Shown: piece after piece, positions 10,515 to 19,679 of the stretch | Layout: every line of letters starts with the position of its first letter | How positions within the stretch are numbered: position 1 is the stretch's first letter | DNA from: Chryseobacterium oryzae | GTDB lineage: Bacteria > Bacteroidota > Bacteroidia > Flavobacteriales > Weeksellaceae | Direction: 5' to 3' | DNA length: 64,000 bases | Assembly (NCBI RefSeq): GCF_022811665.1 | Contig: NZ_CP094529.1 | Span: 1,364,001 to 1,428,000 of the forward strand | Notes under the pieces: model-generated | Seen by the model: only the letters and a program-made list of their open reading frames with translations | Database searches by the model: none | Told to the model about the DNA's origin: nothing | Made by a program: the position numbers and the translations under genes

Positions 10515-10543
10515 AAAGTGTAACTTTGTTACACTTTTTTTTG
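10515..10543 (+). terminator. Terminator of atpD-atpC
   Basis: A ten-base stem AAAGTGTAAC / GTTACACTTT with loop TTT is followed by a run of T, 30 bp after the atpC stop. Confidence 0.8.
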
Positions 10544-10562
10544 TGGTCTAAAATTGAGTGGT

Positions 10563-11384
10563 ATGCAGAAAGGTATTTTATTTTTTTTAATAATAATCTC
10601 TAGTTTTTTCTATGGGCAAAATATAAAGATAAAAAGAGGAATTGTAAGTCTAGAAGGGGTTCATGTTGCGAAAATGCTCTATAAATCCGGAGAATATACT
10701 TTTATGGATTTAAAAGAAACTCCTATTTTCACTGTTAAGTTTGTAGATAAAAGCATAGTAGATTCGGTAAGAGATAGCTATATTAAGCTAAACAGAATTT
10801 ACAACAGAGAGAAAACATTAGATCTGGATTATATTTCTCCATCAGCATTTTCGGGCGAAGAAAAGTCTGCTGTATATACCTGCTTTAAAGCATTAAAAAT
10901 CATCGATGAAAGAGGAATCAATATCAAAAATCTGGATGAACTCTTTCAAAACAATCCTAAAAGAAAATTAGATAATAAGACCAAAGAAGCATATACTACG
11001 AGGTCAAAAATAGATAAACTTAATATTACGGTAAATAATGTAGGAGAAATTCTCAGCAATGGAGTTCCTGTTGGCTATTTTACTAATTTACCTGTAAGTT
11101 TTGGCTCCGAAGATACCATATCAGATAAAACTTTTGTAGATATAGAAATTTATGATGCTAAAAGCAAATATATTGGGAAATACATTACGACTACAAAACA
11201 ATTAAAAACTGCAAACGGAAAGACATATACTTTGTACCGTGAAATGTCAGGTAGAGCCTCTATTTTGAAATTTCCTACCTATAAAGCTATTGCAGAAAGA
11301 ATGGCAATTCTAGATCCGAATTTTATCAAAGTAAAAGAAAAAATTGAGGTTGGAGAGGTTGTAAAAGATGGAATTATAAAGTAA
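10563..11384 (+). CDS. Exported protein of unknown function
   Basis: A 273-aa protein with signal peptide MQKGILFFLIIISSFFYGQ (ATG 10563). The reading frame can be extended to a TTG at 10554, but the ATG gives the cleaner signal sequence. The mature part is mixed charged/beta and repeatedly mentions exported-protein-like VDIEIYDAKSKYIGKY; no recognised catalytic motif. It follows the atpC terminator and converges on the permease gene with only 2 bp between the stops. I do not recognise the family. Confidence 0.8.
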   Translation: MQKGILFFLIIISSFFYGQNIKIKRGIVSLEGVHVAKMLYKSGEYTFMDLKETPIFTVKFVDKSIVDSVRDSYIKLNRIYNREKTLDLDYISPSAFSGEEKSAVYTCFKALKIIDERGINIKNLDELFQNNPKRKLDNKTKEAYTTRSKIDKLNITVNNVGEILSNGVPVGYFTNLPVSFGSEDTISDKTFVDIEIYDAKSKYIGKYITTTKQLKTANGKTYTLYREMSGRASILKFPTYKAIAERMAILDPNFIKVKEKIEVGEVVKDGIIK

Positions 11385-11386
11385 TT

Positions 11387-12358
11387 TTAAGCTTTATTTT
11401 GCTTTAAGAGCATCATTAAGATTACCGGAATTCCGAAAACCGAACTTATTACATTGATTGGAATATGACTTTTTTCCGCGATAATTGAAAAAAATACCAT
11501 TATCAGCATTCCCAATAACATATTCAAAATCCATTGCTGCCAAATTTTGGCGGGATTATAAATTAACCTGCAAAAATGCGGCACTACAATTCCGATAAAC
11601 AAAATTGGACCTAAAAATGCAGTTACGGATGCTGAAAGAAAGGAGGAAGAAACAATAATCAGCATTTTAAGCCTATTCAAATTCACTCCTAGACTTTGAG
11701 CGTAAGATGAGCCTAAAGAGTTTCCGATTAATGGTTTAATGGTTTTGAAAGAGAAAAACAAACCTAACAATACCAAAATTCCTAAAACATATATTTGGTT
11801 TCTCGTCACCATATTATTGGCTCCGAAAGACCAAAGTATATAGTTTTTAAGATTCTGATTTTCTGCATAAAACTGAAGAAGAGATACAACAGCTCCTGCA
11901 AAAGCGGAAACTAAAAAACCAAAAATAATAAGATAAGATTTATCCTGAAATTTCTTCGAAGCAGATAAAAGTATCAACATTAAAAGTAGACTTCCTGCAA
12001 CAGCCGATAAACTGAGAAAGCTATTTTGCAGAAAATCTGGTAAAACAATGTCTTGAGAAAAAAAAATATAAAAAGCTACGGTAAGACTCGATACCGAGGT
12101 TATTCCTAGTATATCTGGTCCTGCTAAAGGATTTCTAAAATATTCCTGCATAAGAAAACCCGATGTAGGAATAGAAATTCCCGCCAAAAGCATAACCAAA
12201 ACACGGTTAATTCGTATTTCAGCGATATCACTATTGGGCGAATTTAAAAAAAAATCCTTAAAACTTAAATTTAAAAATCCTGTATTGAGGTTAATAATTG
12301 ATGCGAAAATAATGGCAACAAGCAAAACCAAAAACAGGATTTTGAATTTTTTAGACAT
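11387..12358 (-). CDS. FecCD-family ABC transporter permease (iron/cobalamin type)
   Basis: A 323-aa polytopic protein with about nine hydrophobic segments and the FecCD signatures RINRVLVMLLAGISIPTSGF (residues ~49-68), NPLAGPDILGIT and FLGPILFIGIVVPHFCR. It would form the membrane channel for siderophore-iron or cobalamin uptake. No cognate ATPase, binding protein or TonB receptor is adjacent: it converges with the upstream gene on one side and on the other has the inverted-repeat/cassette-like segment at 12384-13230. It is thus an orphan here, perhaps separated from partners by insertion. Confidence 0.9.
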   Translation of the reverse strand: MSKKFKILFLVLLVAIIFASIINLNTGFLNLSFKDFFLNSPNSDIAEIRINRVLVMLLAGISIPTSGFLMQEYFRNPLAGPDILGITSVSSLTVAFYIFFSQDIVLPDFLQNSFLSLSAVAGSLLLMLILLSASKKFQDKSYLIIFGFLVSAFAGAVVSLLQFYAENQNLKNYILWSFGANNMVTRNQIYVLGILVLLGLFFSFKTIKPLIGNSLGSSYAQSLGVNLNRLKMLIIVSSSFLSASVTAFLGPILFIGIVVPHFCRLIYNPAKIWQQWILNMLLGMLIMVFFSIIAEKSHIPINVISSVFGIPVILMMLLKQNKA

Positions 12359-12383
12359 ATTTTAATTGCAAAATACGGAAAAA

Positions 12384-12551
12384 GTATTGGCGAAGTGCGG
12401 GAATTCGAAGAACTTTAGTTCAAGAAAGACCAAACGAAGCCGATATTTTTTTCGTGGAACTAAACTAAAAAAAATTGTGGAATGAAAAAATAGCGGTGAC
12501 TAAAAATGATAAAATTTTTAATTCAGGCTTAACCCCGCGTTTTGCCAATAC
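12384..12551. repeat. Long imperfect inverted repeat, attC-like
   Basis: Arms 12384-12401 (gtattggcgaagtgcggg) and 12534-12551 (cccgcgttttgccaatac) pair through GTATTGGC/GCCAATAC and GCGGG/CCCGC, separated by unpaired 5-base spacers. About 130 bp lie between, including a smaller dyad tgaactaaagttc near 12415. On the minus strand the outer flank reads agctaacaagg, and the stop codon of the gene at 12556 lies inside it. Two paired blocks with an unpaired spacer beside a single short gene resemble integron attC sites. A matching R' box on the far side is not evident, so the call is tentative. Confidence 0.4.
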
Positions 12552-12555
12552 CTTG

Positions 12556-13230
12556 TTAGCTGTAGTTTCTTTTGTTTGCATAGAAGTTTTCAGCAATTAT
12601 GTATGGTTGATTCAAGTTGAAATTATCGGGACTTACAATTTCATTTCCAAATATTAGAATCTTGATGTCAGTTTGTTCAGTTGAAAATTCATTTTCTATT
12701 TCTAAAGTAATATTTTCTTCTTCACAAAGCTTACTAAATGGATTTACTAGAATTTTTGGTAAGTTTATATATTCAGTTTCTATTTCATAAGTCATAAATT
12801 CTTTCATATTTTCAGGAATTTCTTTTTTGACAAATAGACTTTCTGTATTCCAAATGAAATCGTGCATATTTTTCCAAAACCCTAATTCTTTTTCTATCAT
12901 TTGGTAAAATTTGCCAAGAAATTCAAATTTGTTCTTTGGAATTCCTTTTAACTTACATTGAATTTCAGGACTTTGAACTAATGAAATTAAAGGGTGATTT
13001 TCGTAAACATTAATTTTTAAATATGGCATTAAATTTCCAAAATCCAAATTTTTGAAACTAACTGTATTTTCTGCATTTATAATCCAATCATTTTCTTTCT
13101 CAGATTCGTCTATTAAAGTAATTCTCAATTCAACTTTTGAATTTTCTGCATCAAAATTTAGTTGTTTTAAGTATGTAAAACCTTGCGTTGAGAAATTTTC
13201 TGAATTTGTTAATTCAATTAGTTCTTTCAT
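12556..13230 (-). CDS. Hypothetical protein (224 aa), possible cassette gene
   Basis: A soluble, acidic 224-aa protein without signal peptide or membrane segment, beginning MKELIELTNSENFSTQGFTY and ending NLNQPYIIAENFYANKRNYS. No known domain is recognised. Its stop codon (TAA) lies inside the conserved-looking flank agctaacaagg of the inverted repeat 12384-12551, as stop codons of integron cassette genes often do. A related string acagctaactt occurs upstream of the start near 13264. It sits alone between the permease and the TlpA-like gene. Confidence 0.7.
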   Translation of the reverse strand: MKELIELTNSENFSTQGFTYLKQLNFDAENSKVELRITLIDESEKENDWIINAENTVSFKNLDFGNLMPYLKINVYENHPLISLVQSPEIQCKLKGIPKNKFEFLGKFYQMIEKELGFWKNMHDFIWNTESLFVKKEIPENMKEFMTYEIETEYINLPKILVNPFSKLCEEENITLEIENEFSTEQTDIKILIFGNEIVSPDNFNLNQPYIIAENFYANKRNYS

Positions 13231-13331
13231 TGAAATTTTTTTGTGGATGGTTTTTATGAAATTACAGCTAACTTGTAAATAAATGCATTTCAGAGTTGAT
13301 ATATATTTTTAAAATATAAATCAACAAATAT

Positions 13332-13904
13332 TTATTTTTTTTCTGATTTAGAATTCAACAATTTTTCAATTTTTTCGTTTAAATCTTGTTCAGACATCAT
13401 CCCTAGAGTTTCATCGGTTTTATCGCCTTTTCTCATGAAAGTAAAAGGGATTGCAGAGCCTGTCCATTCCTTAAAATTATCGGAGAAAAATTTTTGATCA
13501 ATAAGTTCTCCATCCAATAAAACTGTATTGTTTCGGATTTCCATTTCATCTGTAAACTGAGGAACTTTGGTATTCCATTCACTTTTACTGTCCAGACTCA
13601 CGAAAGTAATTTTAACAGGTTTTCCTTTTAGTTCCTGAATTTTATTTTTGAAAAAAGGAATTTCATGTACGCATGGTCCACACCAGGTAGCAAAAAAATT
13701 CGTTACATAAAGCGTATCGTTTTTCTTCTGAAGATAGTTATTCATTTCTTGAATTGAAAGTGCTTTGAGTGGAGTTTTTGCATTTTCAGTTTTTGAAGTA
13801 GTAACAGAATCTTCTACCGATTTTTTTTCTTCGTTGTTTTCAACCTGCTTTTTACAGTTGAATAATGCAGTTGCTAAAAATGCGGATAATATTATTTTTT
13901 TCAT
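13332..13904 (-). CDS. TlpA-like thioredoxin-fold lipoprotein
   Basis: A 190-aa protein with a lipoprotein signal (MKKIILSAFLATALFNCKKQ, lipidated Cys17), a low-complexity linker to about residue 45, and a thioredoxin fold with active site WCGPC (Cys75/Cys78) and the cis-Pro region near SAIPFTFM. The family acts as periplasmic or membrane-anchored thiol-disulfide reductase, often for cytochrome c maturation or oxidative stress; the partner here is not shown. It appears monocistronic. Confidence 0.92.
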   Translation of the reverse strand: MKKIILSAFLATALFNCKKQVENNEEKKSVEDSVTTSKTENAKTPLKALSIQEMNNYLQKKNDTLYVTNFFATWCGPCVHEIPFFKNKIQELKGKPVKITFVSLDSKSEWNTKVPQFTDEMEIRNNTVLLDGELIDQKFFSDNFKEWTGSAIPFTFMRKGDKTDETLGMMSEQDLNEKIEKLLNSKSEKK

Positions 13905-14069
13905 ATTTAGATTTAATTATATTCATACCCAGAAGGTCAGAATACTGTTAATGTGTAGTTTATTTCATTTTGCCGTTTTATTAAGAAGAAAAATCATTCT
14001 AAATTTCTTCTAAAGTAAAGCCACATATAACGTCATCATGATAATTTTTTATTATTTTTGAAATGAAGT

Positions 14070-15194
14070 ATGGAACAGCAAATCTACAAAGGGAAACTTA
14101 CACAGTTTCATTGGTTAAAAATAAAGAAAAAGGAACAACTTACCAAAAATACTTTTTCTATCGAATTCGAAATTCCTGAGAATTTACAAGATGCATTTAC
14201 TTTTGAAGCAGGTCAGTTTGTAAGTCTGAAATTCGATTTTAATGGTAAAACAATCATCAATGATTATTCCATGACTTCTGCACCTTTTGAAAAAAAAATC
14301 ACCTTAGGAATTAAAATTAATTCTGAAAATGGTGCAACGGCTTATATTTTTGAAAACTATAATTCTGGCGATAAAATACTGGTAAGTGAACCTGCGGGAA
14401 GATTTACATTGGTTTCTAAGCCCAGCGAATTCCGGACTATTGTTGGTTTTGCATCTGGAATTGGGATAACACCTATTTTAAGCCATTTCAAAAATATTCT
14501 GCATGAAGAACCCAGAACACGTTTGTTCCTGTTTTTCGGAAATAAAAGCTCCGAACATATTGCTTACCGCGAAGCACTCGACGAATTAGCCAAGAAATAT
14601 GAAAACCGTTTTCAAGTTTTCTATTTTTATTCTCAGGAAAAAACTTCAAACCATTTTTTCTTTGGAAGATTAGACGAAAAAAAATTGAGTTTAATCATTA
14701 ATCAGATTTTACATTTGGATGATACAGATGAAGAATCTACCATTTGGGATGCAGTAGATGAAGTATTAATCTGCGGAAAAGGGGAGATGATAAAATCTCT
14801 GGCAAACGCATGTTATCATCACGGTATTCCGAAAAAAAATATTCATTTTGAGCTATTCGAAGAATTTAACAGCGATATTTATCCTGTTGAAAAAGAATTT
14901 CCACTTATTACCGATATTCAAGTAGCGTTCAAACTTTTAGGGAAGAATTATGAAACTATTATTGAAGACAACCGTAATAAGATTCTTCAAACGCTGCTTT
15001 TACAAAATTTCCCAGTTCCATACTCCTGTAAATCGGGCATTTGCGGAAGCTGCGAATGCCAATTGGAAGAAGGAGAAGTAGAATTGCTGGAAAATGAATA
15101 TTTAACCGAAAAAGAAGAATCTCAAGGTAAAATATTAGCATGTATGGCAATTGCTAAAAGTAAAAAAATAAAGCTTAATTTTGATTTTAATTGA
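14070..15194 (+). CDS. Ferredoxin-type oxidoreductase: FAD/NAD(P) domain plus C-terminal [2Fe-2S] (PaaE-like)
   Basis: A 374-aa flavoprotein reductase. The FAD-binding barrel shows the motif DYSMTSAP; the NAD(P) domain has GFASGIGITPILSHF near residue 128. The C-terminal plant-type [2Fe-2S] domain has Cys320, Cys325 and Cys328 (CKSGICGSC) and a fourth Cys near residue 358. The order flavin-NAD-ferredoxin is that of PaaE/HCR-type reductases, which pass electrons from NAD(P)H to an oxygenase. No paaABCD genes are near, so the electron acceptor is unknown. It overlaps the next gene by 4 nt (TTGA). Confidence 0.9.
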   Translation: MEQQIYKGKLTQFHWLKIKKKEQLTKNTFSIEFEIPENLQDAFTFEAGQFVSLKFDFNGKTIINDYSMTSAPFEKKITLGIKINSENGATAYIFENYNSGDKILVSEPAGRFTLVSKPSEFRTIVGFASGIGITPILSHFKNILHEEPRTRLFLFFGNKSSEHIAYREALDELAKKYENRFQVFYFYSQEKTSNHFFFGRLDEKKLSLIINQILHLDDTDEESTIWDAVDEVLICGKGEMIKSLANACYHHGIPKKNIHFELFEEFNSDIYPVEKEFPLITDIQVAFKLLGKNYETIIEDNRNKILQTLLLQNFPVPYSCKSGICGSCECQLEEGEVELLENEYLTEKEESQGKILACMAIAKSKKIKLNFDFN

Positions 15195-15808
15195 GAATAC
15201 TCAGAAACATATACAAATTTATTACTGCTTCCATAGAAATCGTTTTTCTTTTGGTATGTCTTTCTAATGCTTGGGTTTTTGGGGTTACCGGTGGAAGAAC
15301 TTATAATAAAATCTCAAAAATTCCGCCACGGGAAGTTGCTTTGGTTCTGGGAACGTCTCCGAAAATGCGTTCAGGCTTATCCAATCCTTATTTTACCAAA
15401 AGAATGGATGCTACAGCATTGCTTTATCATCACGGAAAAATAAAAAAAATAATCGTAAGTGGCGAAAAAAGTAAAGGCTACAATGAACCTGCAGCCATGA
15501 AAAATTATCTTATTTATCAGGAAGGTGTTCCCGAAGATATTATTATTGAAGATCCCGAAGGATTTAACACTTATAAAAGTATTTTACGCTGCAAAGATGT
15601 ATATAAAAAGAACAATGTTATTATTGTATCGCAAGGATTTCACAATCTGAGAGCACTCTTTTTTGCCAGAAATAATAATATGAATGCTTTGGGGTTTGAT
15701 GCACAGGATGTTTCTAAACCAGAGAGTTATTACCGAAACCAAACCCGCGAAATTGCAGCGCGGGTCTTTGCGGTAATTTGTTTTATTTTCGGAATATCTC
15801 CTGATTAG
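15191..15808 (+). CDS. SanA-like membrane protein (DUF218/YdcF fold)
   Basis: A 205-aa protein starting at TTG 15191, overlapping the previous stop as TTGA. One N-terminal membrane segment (about residues 10-30) precedes a DUF218 domain with the typical VALVLGTSPKMRSG, KIIVSGEKSKGYNEP and VSQGFHNLRALFFAR. Relatives such as E. coli SanA affect envelope permeability to vancomycin at high temperature; the biochemical function is not established. Probably cotranscribed with the reductase. The 3' end converges with tamL, sharing CTAG. Confidence 0.88.
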   Translation: MRILRNIYKFITASIEIVFLLVCLSNAWVFGVTGGRTYNKISKIPPREVALVLGTSPKMRSGLSNPYFTKRMDATALLYHHGKIKKIIVSGEKSKGYNEPAAMKNYLIYQEGVPEDIIIEDPEGFNTYKSILRCKDVYKKNNVIIVSQGFHNLRALFFARNNNMNALGFDAQDVSKPESYYRNQTREIAARVFAVICFIFGISPD

Positions 15809-18402
15809 AAAGGATATCCAAAAGCAATATTTAAAGTAGGTTTTAAGGGCTGAATTTTACTGAATCTCCATCTTTCTGTTTCTATTTGGTTTGGATCGTA
15901 AATTTTGTAAGCTAAATCTAGTCTTAAAGTGATGTAGGCAATATTTACTCTTAAACCAACGCCACTACCAATCCCCATTTCCTTAATAAAACGATTGAAT
16001 TTAAACTGATCGTCGAAACCATTATCTTCAGTGTTCCATACGTTACCAATATCTGTAAATATGGCTCCTTCATACATTGATGTAAAAGGAATTCTGTACT
16101 CGATATTCGTTGTAAGTTTAATATTTCCCATTAGATAAGTTCTTACTTTCTCGTCGATTTGTGAACCTCCAGGTCCTAAACCTCCAAAAGCAACCCAGGC
16201 TCTAATGTCATTTGCTCCTCCGTTGAAGTAAGATCGAACAAAAGGCATTGTGGAAGAATTACCGTACGGAATCCCTAAACCTATGAACTGACGGAGTGCT
16301 AATGTCTGATTACCATTAAATTTAAAATACTTTCTTACATCAAAATCAAACTTTACAAACTGAGCGTAAGGAATGCCAAAAATTGTTCTTTCCGGACTTC
16401 TTAAAACTCCTCCGCCATCATTTCTTTTTTGGTTGAATAAACTTGGAATATTTCCTGCAAACTCAACTTTACCATTGAAGTAAAATGCATTGGGATAATC
16501 TTTTTTTCCAATTTCGTTGTAAATAAAATTATAAATCATTGAAGAAATAAGGACGTTCTGAGTTTGCCTGTCTTTGTTAACCAATGTTCCACGGAAAGCC
16601 AATAAATCATCGGTTTTTTTCTTATCTAGCGTATTCAGATAGCCATCATCTGTCATAATTTTCTCAGAAACCTGATCTCTGGTTAATTCTCCGGAATCGA
16701 ACTCTTGTTTTAACTGCGGATTATAAATAAAGTAGTCGTCAAAAACAGTCTGTCTAACGTTATTATCATTCACAAAAAAATCATAATAACTGTCTTTATT
16801 TTTGGTTAAACTGAATAATGTATTGAACAAAGTTAACCTGTGAGATGCCTGATCATTTACGTTGGCGTAATAGTTTAATCCACTGTTAAAGTTGGTTCTT
16901 CCCAAACCAATATTGTTCTGAACCGATGCTCCCAAATTTATAGAAGTAGTAGGAGAGTATCGTTTTGGAATGAGCTTATAATAACTGAAAGGTAACAGCA
17001 ATCTCGGAAAACTTAATGAAGCCTGTGCAGAATATTCGTAAGCTAAAATTCTTTTATCCAGATTTTTAGGATTTTTTATAGACCCAAAAGTTCCGGCAAC
17101 ACTTGTGGTAAGGTTCTCGGCACCGCCAAAAACGTTTCTTGTAATAAGATCTACGGATGGTGAAATACCAAAATTCAGTAGCTGAGAATAATTAAGATCA
17201 GTCCCTAATTTAAGTTCATATTTATCCAAAGGTTTTAGTAGATAAAAAACATCAACAATACTATCGTTAGGAGAATTTAATCCACCTTGTCTTAAAGAAT
17301 CTTTGGCTTTAAGAATACTGAAATTATTCATTGCTACAAGATTTCTTTTGGTTAAATCTAATTTCTTCTGATCGTATTGAGTTCCATTTTCAACAATAAT
17401 GGCTCTCCAAAGAGAAGAAGTATTGTACTGGTCATCAACTTTATGAAATCTTATTTTACGCAGACTGTCTTTCACAGTACGACGTGGAAAATCTGACGGA
17501 CGCTGAACAACTGCGACATCTATATTTCCAAATGTTGCTCTTTTGTAAGGTCTGTCAAGAGAATCTTTATGAATTTCTAAAACAAGAGGTATATTTTTGT
17601 TGCTTTTGAGTGAATCTGCTACAAAACCTACTTCATCATTGCCTGCATTAAAGCGGTAATACCCATATTCTCTCATCATTTCATTAATTCTGGCAATTTC
17701 TTTCTCCAAAACGGTTTGGTCAAGCGTCTGACCTTTTCTTACCAAACTGCTATTGATATTCTGCCTGAAAACATCCTTAATTCCTGCATCCGGAATGTTA
17801 TAATAATATTCCTGAATGGTGGTAGGTAAATTGTGCTTTATAGAATAATTTACACTTGCTTTCTTATTGGCTGAGTCTAGTTTTTGAGTATATTTTACTT
17901 CAGCATCCCAATATCCTCTATACGTGAGGCGATTTCCTATTTGCTGTGCACTTTTCGCAGTTCTTGTCTGGTCTAATATAACCGGCGGAGTTCCCCAACT
18001 GTGATAAAGCCTGTCCATAAAAAGACTCTTCCCAATATCTTTACGCATATTATATTTAATGAAAAGAGAATCCCTAAGCTTCTGATTTCTCATTTCGCTT
18101 GGGTACGTCATATATTCATTCAGTAAAGTGTCATACTTAGGATTGGCAGCATTATACCACATAAGACTCAAAGGCAGAAATAACAACTGCTTCTTATTAG
18201 GCTTTTGTTGAACATAGTCTTTCAGTTCATCATCAAAAAACTGTTTTGTATCTTCAAATTCAAAATTGTTTTCAGTAAGCAAATATTCTCTGTCCGGAAC
18301 TTTTTTTGTGGTACTGCACGCATAAAGTAATCCTACAAATGTTGCAAATGATATTATTTTATAATACTTTTGAGGAGAATTTTTAAAATGCTTACCGCTC
18401 AT
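15805..18402 (-). CDS. tamL: Translocation and assembly module lipoprotein (BamA/TamA family)
   Basis: An 865-aa outer-membrane protein with a lipoprotein signal (VGLLYACSTTKK, Cys about residue 29), POTRA-like repeats over about residues 130-400, and a C-terminal surface-antigen (Omp85) barrel with RSYFNGGANDIRAW, the conserved lid-loop motif region, ending FGYPF. Lipidation of a TamA homolog is characteristic of Bacteroidetes TamL, thought to help assemble outer-membrane proteins with TamB. The 5' end overlaps the divergent methyltransferase gene by 15 bp. tamB is not in the window. Confidence 0.92.
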   Translation of the reverse strand: MSGKHFKNSPQKYYKIISFATFVGLLYACSTTKKVPDREYLLTENNFEFEDTKQFFDDELKDYVQQKPNKKQLLFLPLSLMWYNAANPKYDTLLNEYMTYPSEMRNQKLRDSLFIKYNMRKDIGKSLFMDRLYHSWGTPPVILDQTRTAKSAQQIGNRLTYRGYWDAEVKYTQKLDSANKKASVNYSIKHNLPTTIQEYYYNIPDAGIKDVFRQNINSSLVRKGQTLDQTVLEKEIARINEMMREYGYYRFNAGNDEVGFVADSLKSNKNIPLVLEIHKDSLDRPYKRATFGNIDVAVVQRPSDFPRRTVKDSLRKIRFHKVDDQYNTSSLWRAIIVENGTQYDQKKLDLTKRNLVAMNNFSILKAKDSLRQGGLNSPNDSIVDVFYLLKPLDKYELKLGTDLNYSQLLNFGISPSVDLITRNVFGGAENLTTSVAGTFGSIKNPKNLDKRILAYEYSAQASLSFPRLLLPFSYYKLIPKRYSPTTSINLGASVQNNIGLGRTNFNSGLNYYANVNDQASHRLTLFNTLFSLTKNKDSYYDFFVNDNNVRQTVFDDYFIYNPQLKQEFDSGELTRDQVSEKIMTDDGYLNTLDKKKTDDLLAFRGTLVNKDRQTQNVLISSMIYNFIYNEIGKKDYPNAFYFNGKVEFAGNIPSLFNQKRNDGGGVLRSPERTIFGIPYAQFVKFDFDVRKYFKFNGNQTLALRQFIGLGIPYGNSSTMPFVRSYFNGGANDIRAWVAFGGLGPGGSQIDEKVRTYLMGNIKLTTNIEYRIPFTSMYEGAIFTDIGNVWNTEDNGFDDQFKFNRFIKEMGIGSGVGLRVNIAYITLRLDLAYKIYDPNQIETERWRFSKIQPLKPTLNIAFGYPF

Positions 18403-19113
18403 ACAATTAAAATTTTACAATCTTTAGATAAAAAAAAGTTCAGACAAAAATACAACTTGTTTTTGGTTGAAGGTAATAAAACTATCCTCGAACTTTCTAA
18501 TTCTAAATTTAAAATTAAGGAAATATTTTCTACTCAGGAAAACATTTTTTTTTCCGATGATGTGAAGTTCACCCATATTACTGAAAATGAACTTAGAAAA
18601 ATAAGTTTTCTTAAAACTCCAAAAGATTCTATTGCCGTCTGTCATCTTTTAGAAGAGGATGAGTTTATGGATAAAGATTTTCAATTGGTTTTGGATGGAA
18701 TTCAGGATCCTGGAAATTTAGGAACCATTATAAGATTGGCTGACTGGTTTGGGATTGAGCAGATTGTTTGTAGTGAAGATACCGTAGATTTTTACAATCC
18801 AAAAGTGATACAGGCAACAATGGGCTCTTTTACAAGAGTTAAAATACATTATTGCAACCTGCAGAAATATCTTTCTGAAACGCAGAATACCAATATAGGA
18901 ACAGATATGGATGGTGAAAATATATACAGTTTCGAAAAACCTGAAAAAGTAAATTTAATTTTAGGAAATGAAGGCAATGGTATGCGCAAGAAAACCGAAA
19001 ATTTGTTGCATAATAAAATAACCATACCTAGATTTGGAAAATCTCAGTCTACGGAAAGCTTAAATGTTTCTATGGCTGCCGGAATTATTTTAGGGCAACT
19101 TTTCAGAATTTGA
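18388..19113 (+). CDS. TrmH/SpoU family RNA 2'-O-methyltransferase
   Basis: A 241-aa protein with an N-terminal substrate-binding part (MLTAHTIKILQSLDKKKFRQ) and a C-terminal SPOUT knot: LDGIQDPGNLGTIIRLADWF (motif 1, about residues 104-123), LILGNEGNGM (motif 2) and STESLNVSMAAGIIL (motif 3). It uses S-adenosylmethionine to methylate a ribose in rRNA or tRNA; the substrate cannot be told. ATG 18388 is preferred over the TTG at 18370; even so the start lies inside the opposite-strand tamL start region, so the two promoters must overlap the other gene. Confidence 0.93.
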   Translation: MLTAHTIKILQSLDKKKFRQKYNLFLVEGNKTILELSNSKFKIKEIFSTQENIFFSDDVKFTHITENELRKISFLKTPKDSIAVCHLLEEDEFMDKDFQLVLDGIQDPGNLGTIIRLADWFGIEQIVCSEDTVDFYNPKVIQATMGSFTRVKIHYCNLQKYLSETQNTNIGTDMDGENIYSFEKPEKVNLILGNEGNGMRKKTENLLHNKITIPRFGKSQSTESLNVSMAAGIILGQLFRI

Positions 19114-19168
19114 GTGTTTTAGAATTATTACCGTTATTTAAACTACAAAATTAACAACTCTAAAACAC
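19114..19168. terminator. Bidirectional terminator-like inverted repeat
   Basis: GTGTTTTAGA (19114-19123) and TCTAAAACAC (19159-19168) are perfect inverted copies around a 35-base loop, between the convergent methyltransferase and 165-aa genes. Confidence 0.5.
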
Positions 19169-19178
19169 CCCAAAAGAA

Positions 19179-19676
19179 TTATATAAGCTGTTCCATGCTG
19201 GAAACACTTTTAGATTTTTGATATGCTTCCAATTTTTTACGGACAAATTTTAGTGCCATTGGTGCAACATAGATAAGTGCAGCACCCAACATTTTCTTTT
19301 TCCAGTTAGAACTTCGGAAATTTTTCTTTGCATAATTGGCAACAAAAGCCGTTACAGCAAGTTTTACAACTGCATCTATTGCGTCACCTTTCATTGCACT
19401 TCCTGCAATTCCCATGGCGGTATTTTTACTTAGAAAAAGATCTTTTACTTCAGATGTAATTTGTTTGGCAATAACGTCTTTTCTCAATACTGTTTTTTCT
19501 TCTCCATCGTCATCTACTTTTTCCTGCAAATACTGATCTGTAAGACCATTGGTAAAAGCACTCAGACTTTCTTTGGTATTTTTAAAGGTAAGAAGAGCCT
19601 CCAAATCATTAATTTCTTCTTTCAGGAGTTTCTTTTTTCTTTTGAGTTCCTCCAGACTTTCGTAGTTTCTCCCCAT
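19179..19676 (-). CDS. Hypothetical envelope-associated protein
   Basis: A 165-aa protein with an N-terminal coiled-coil-like segment (EELKRKKKLLKEEINDLEAL, residues 8-27), a central helical part with AMGIAGSAMKGDAIDAVVKL, and a hydrophobic stretch near MLGAALIYVAPMALKFV. Its start lies 3 bp after the stop of the holin-superfamily gene, so they form a transcription unit. The pairing with a holin-like protein and a nearby YtxH protein suggests an envelope or stress role; no function is recognised. Confidence 0.8.
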   Translation of the reverse strand: MGRNYESLEELKRKKKLLKEEINDLEALLTFKNTKESLSAFTNGLTDQYLQEKVDDDGEEKTVLRKDVIAKQITSEVKDLFLSKNTAMGIAGSAMKGDAIDAVVKLAVTAFVANYAKKNFRSSNWKKKMLGAALIYVAPMALKFVRKKLEAYQKSKSVSSMEQLI

Positions 19677-19679
19677 AGT

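Noticed and set aside
12475..12657. ORF of 60 codons on the plus strand
   Set aside because: It runs through the inverted repeat and the end of an opposite gene, without a family match or start signal.
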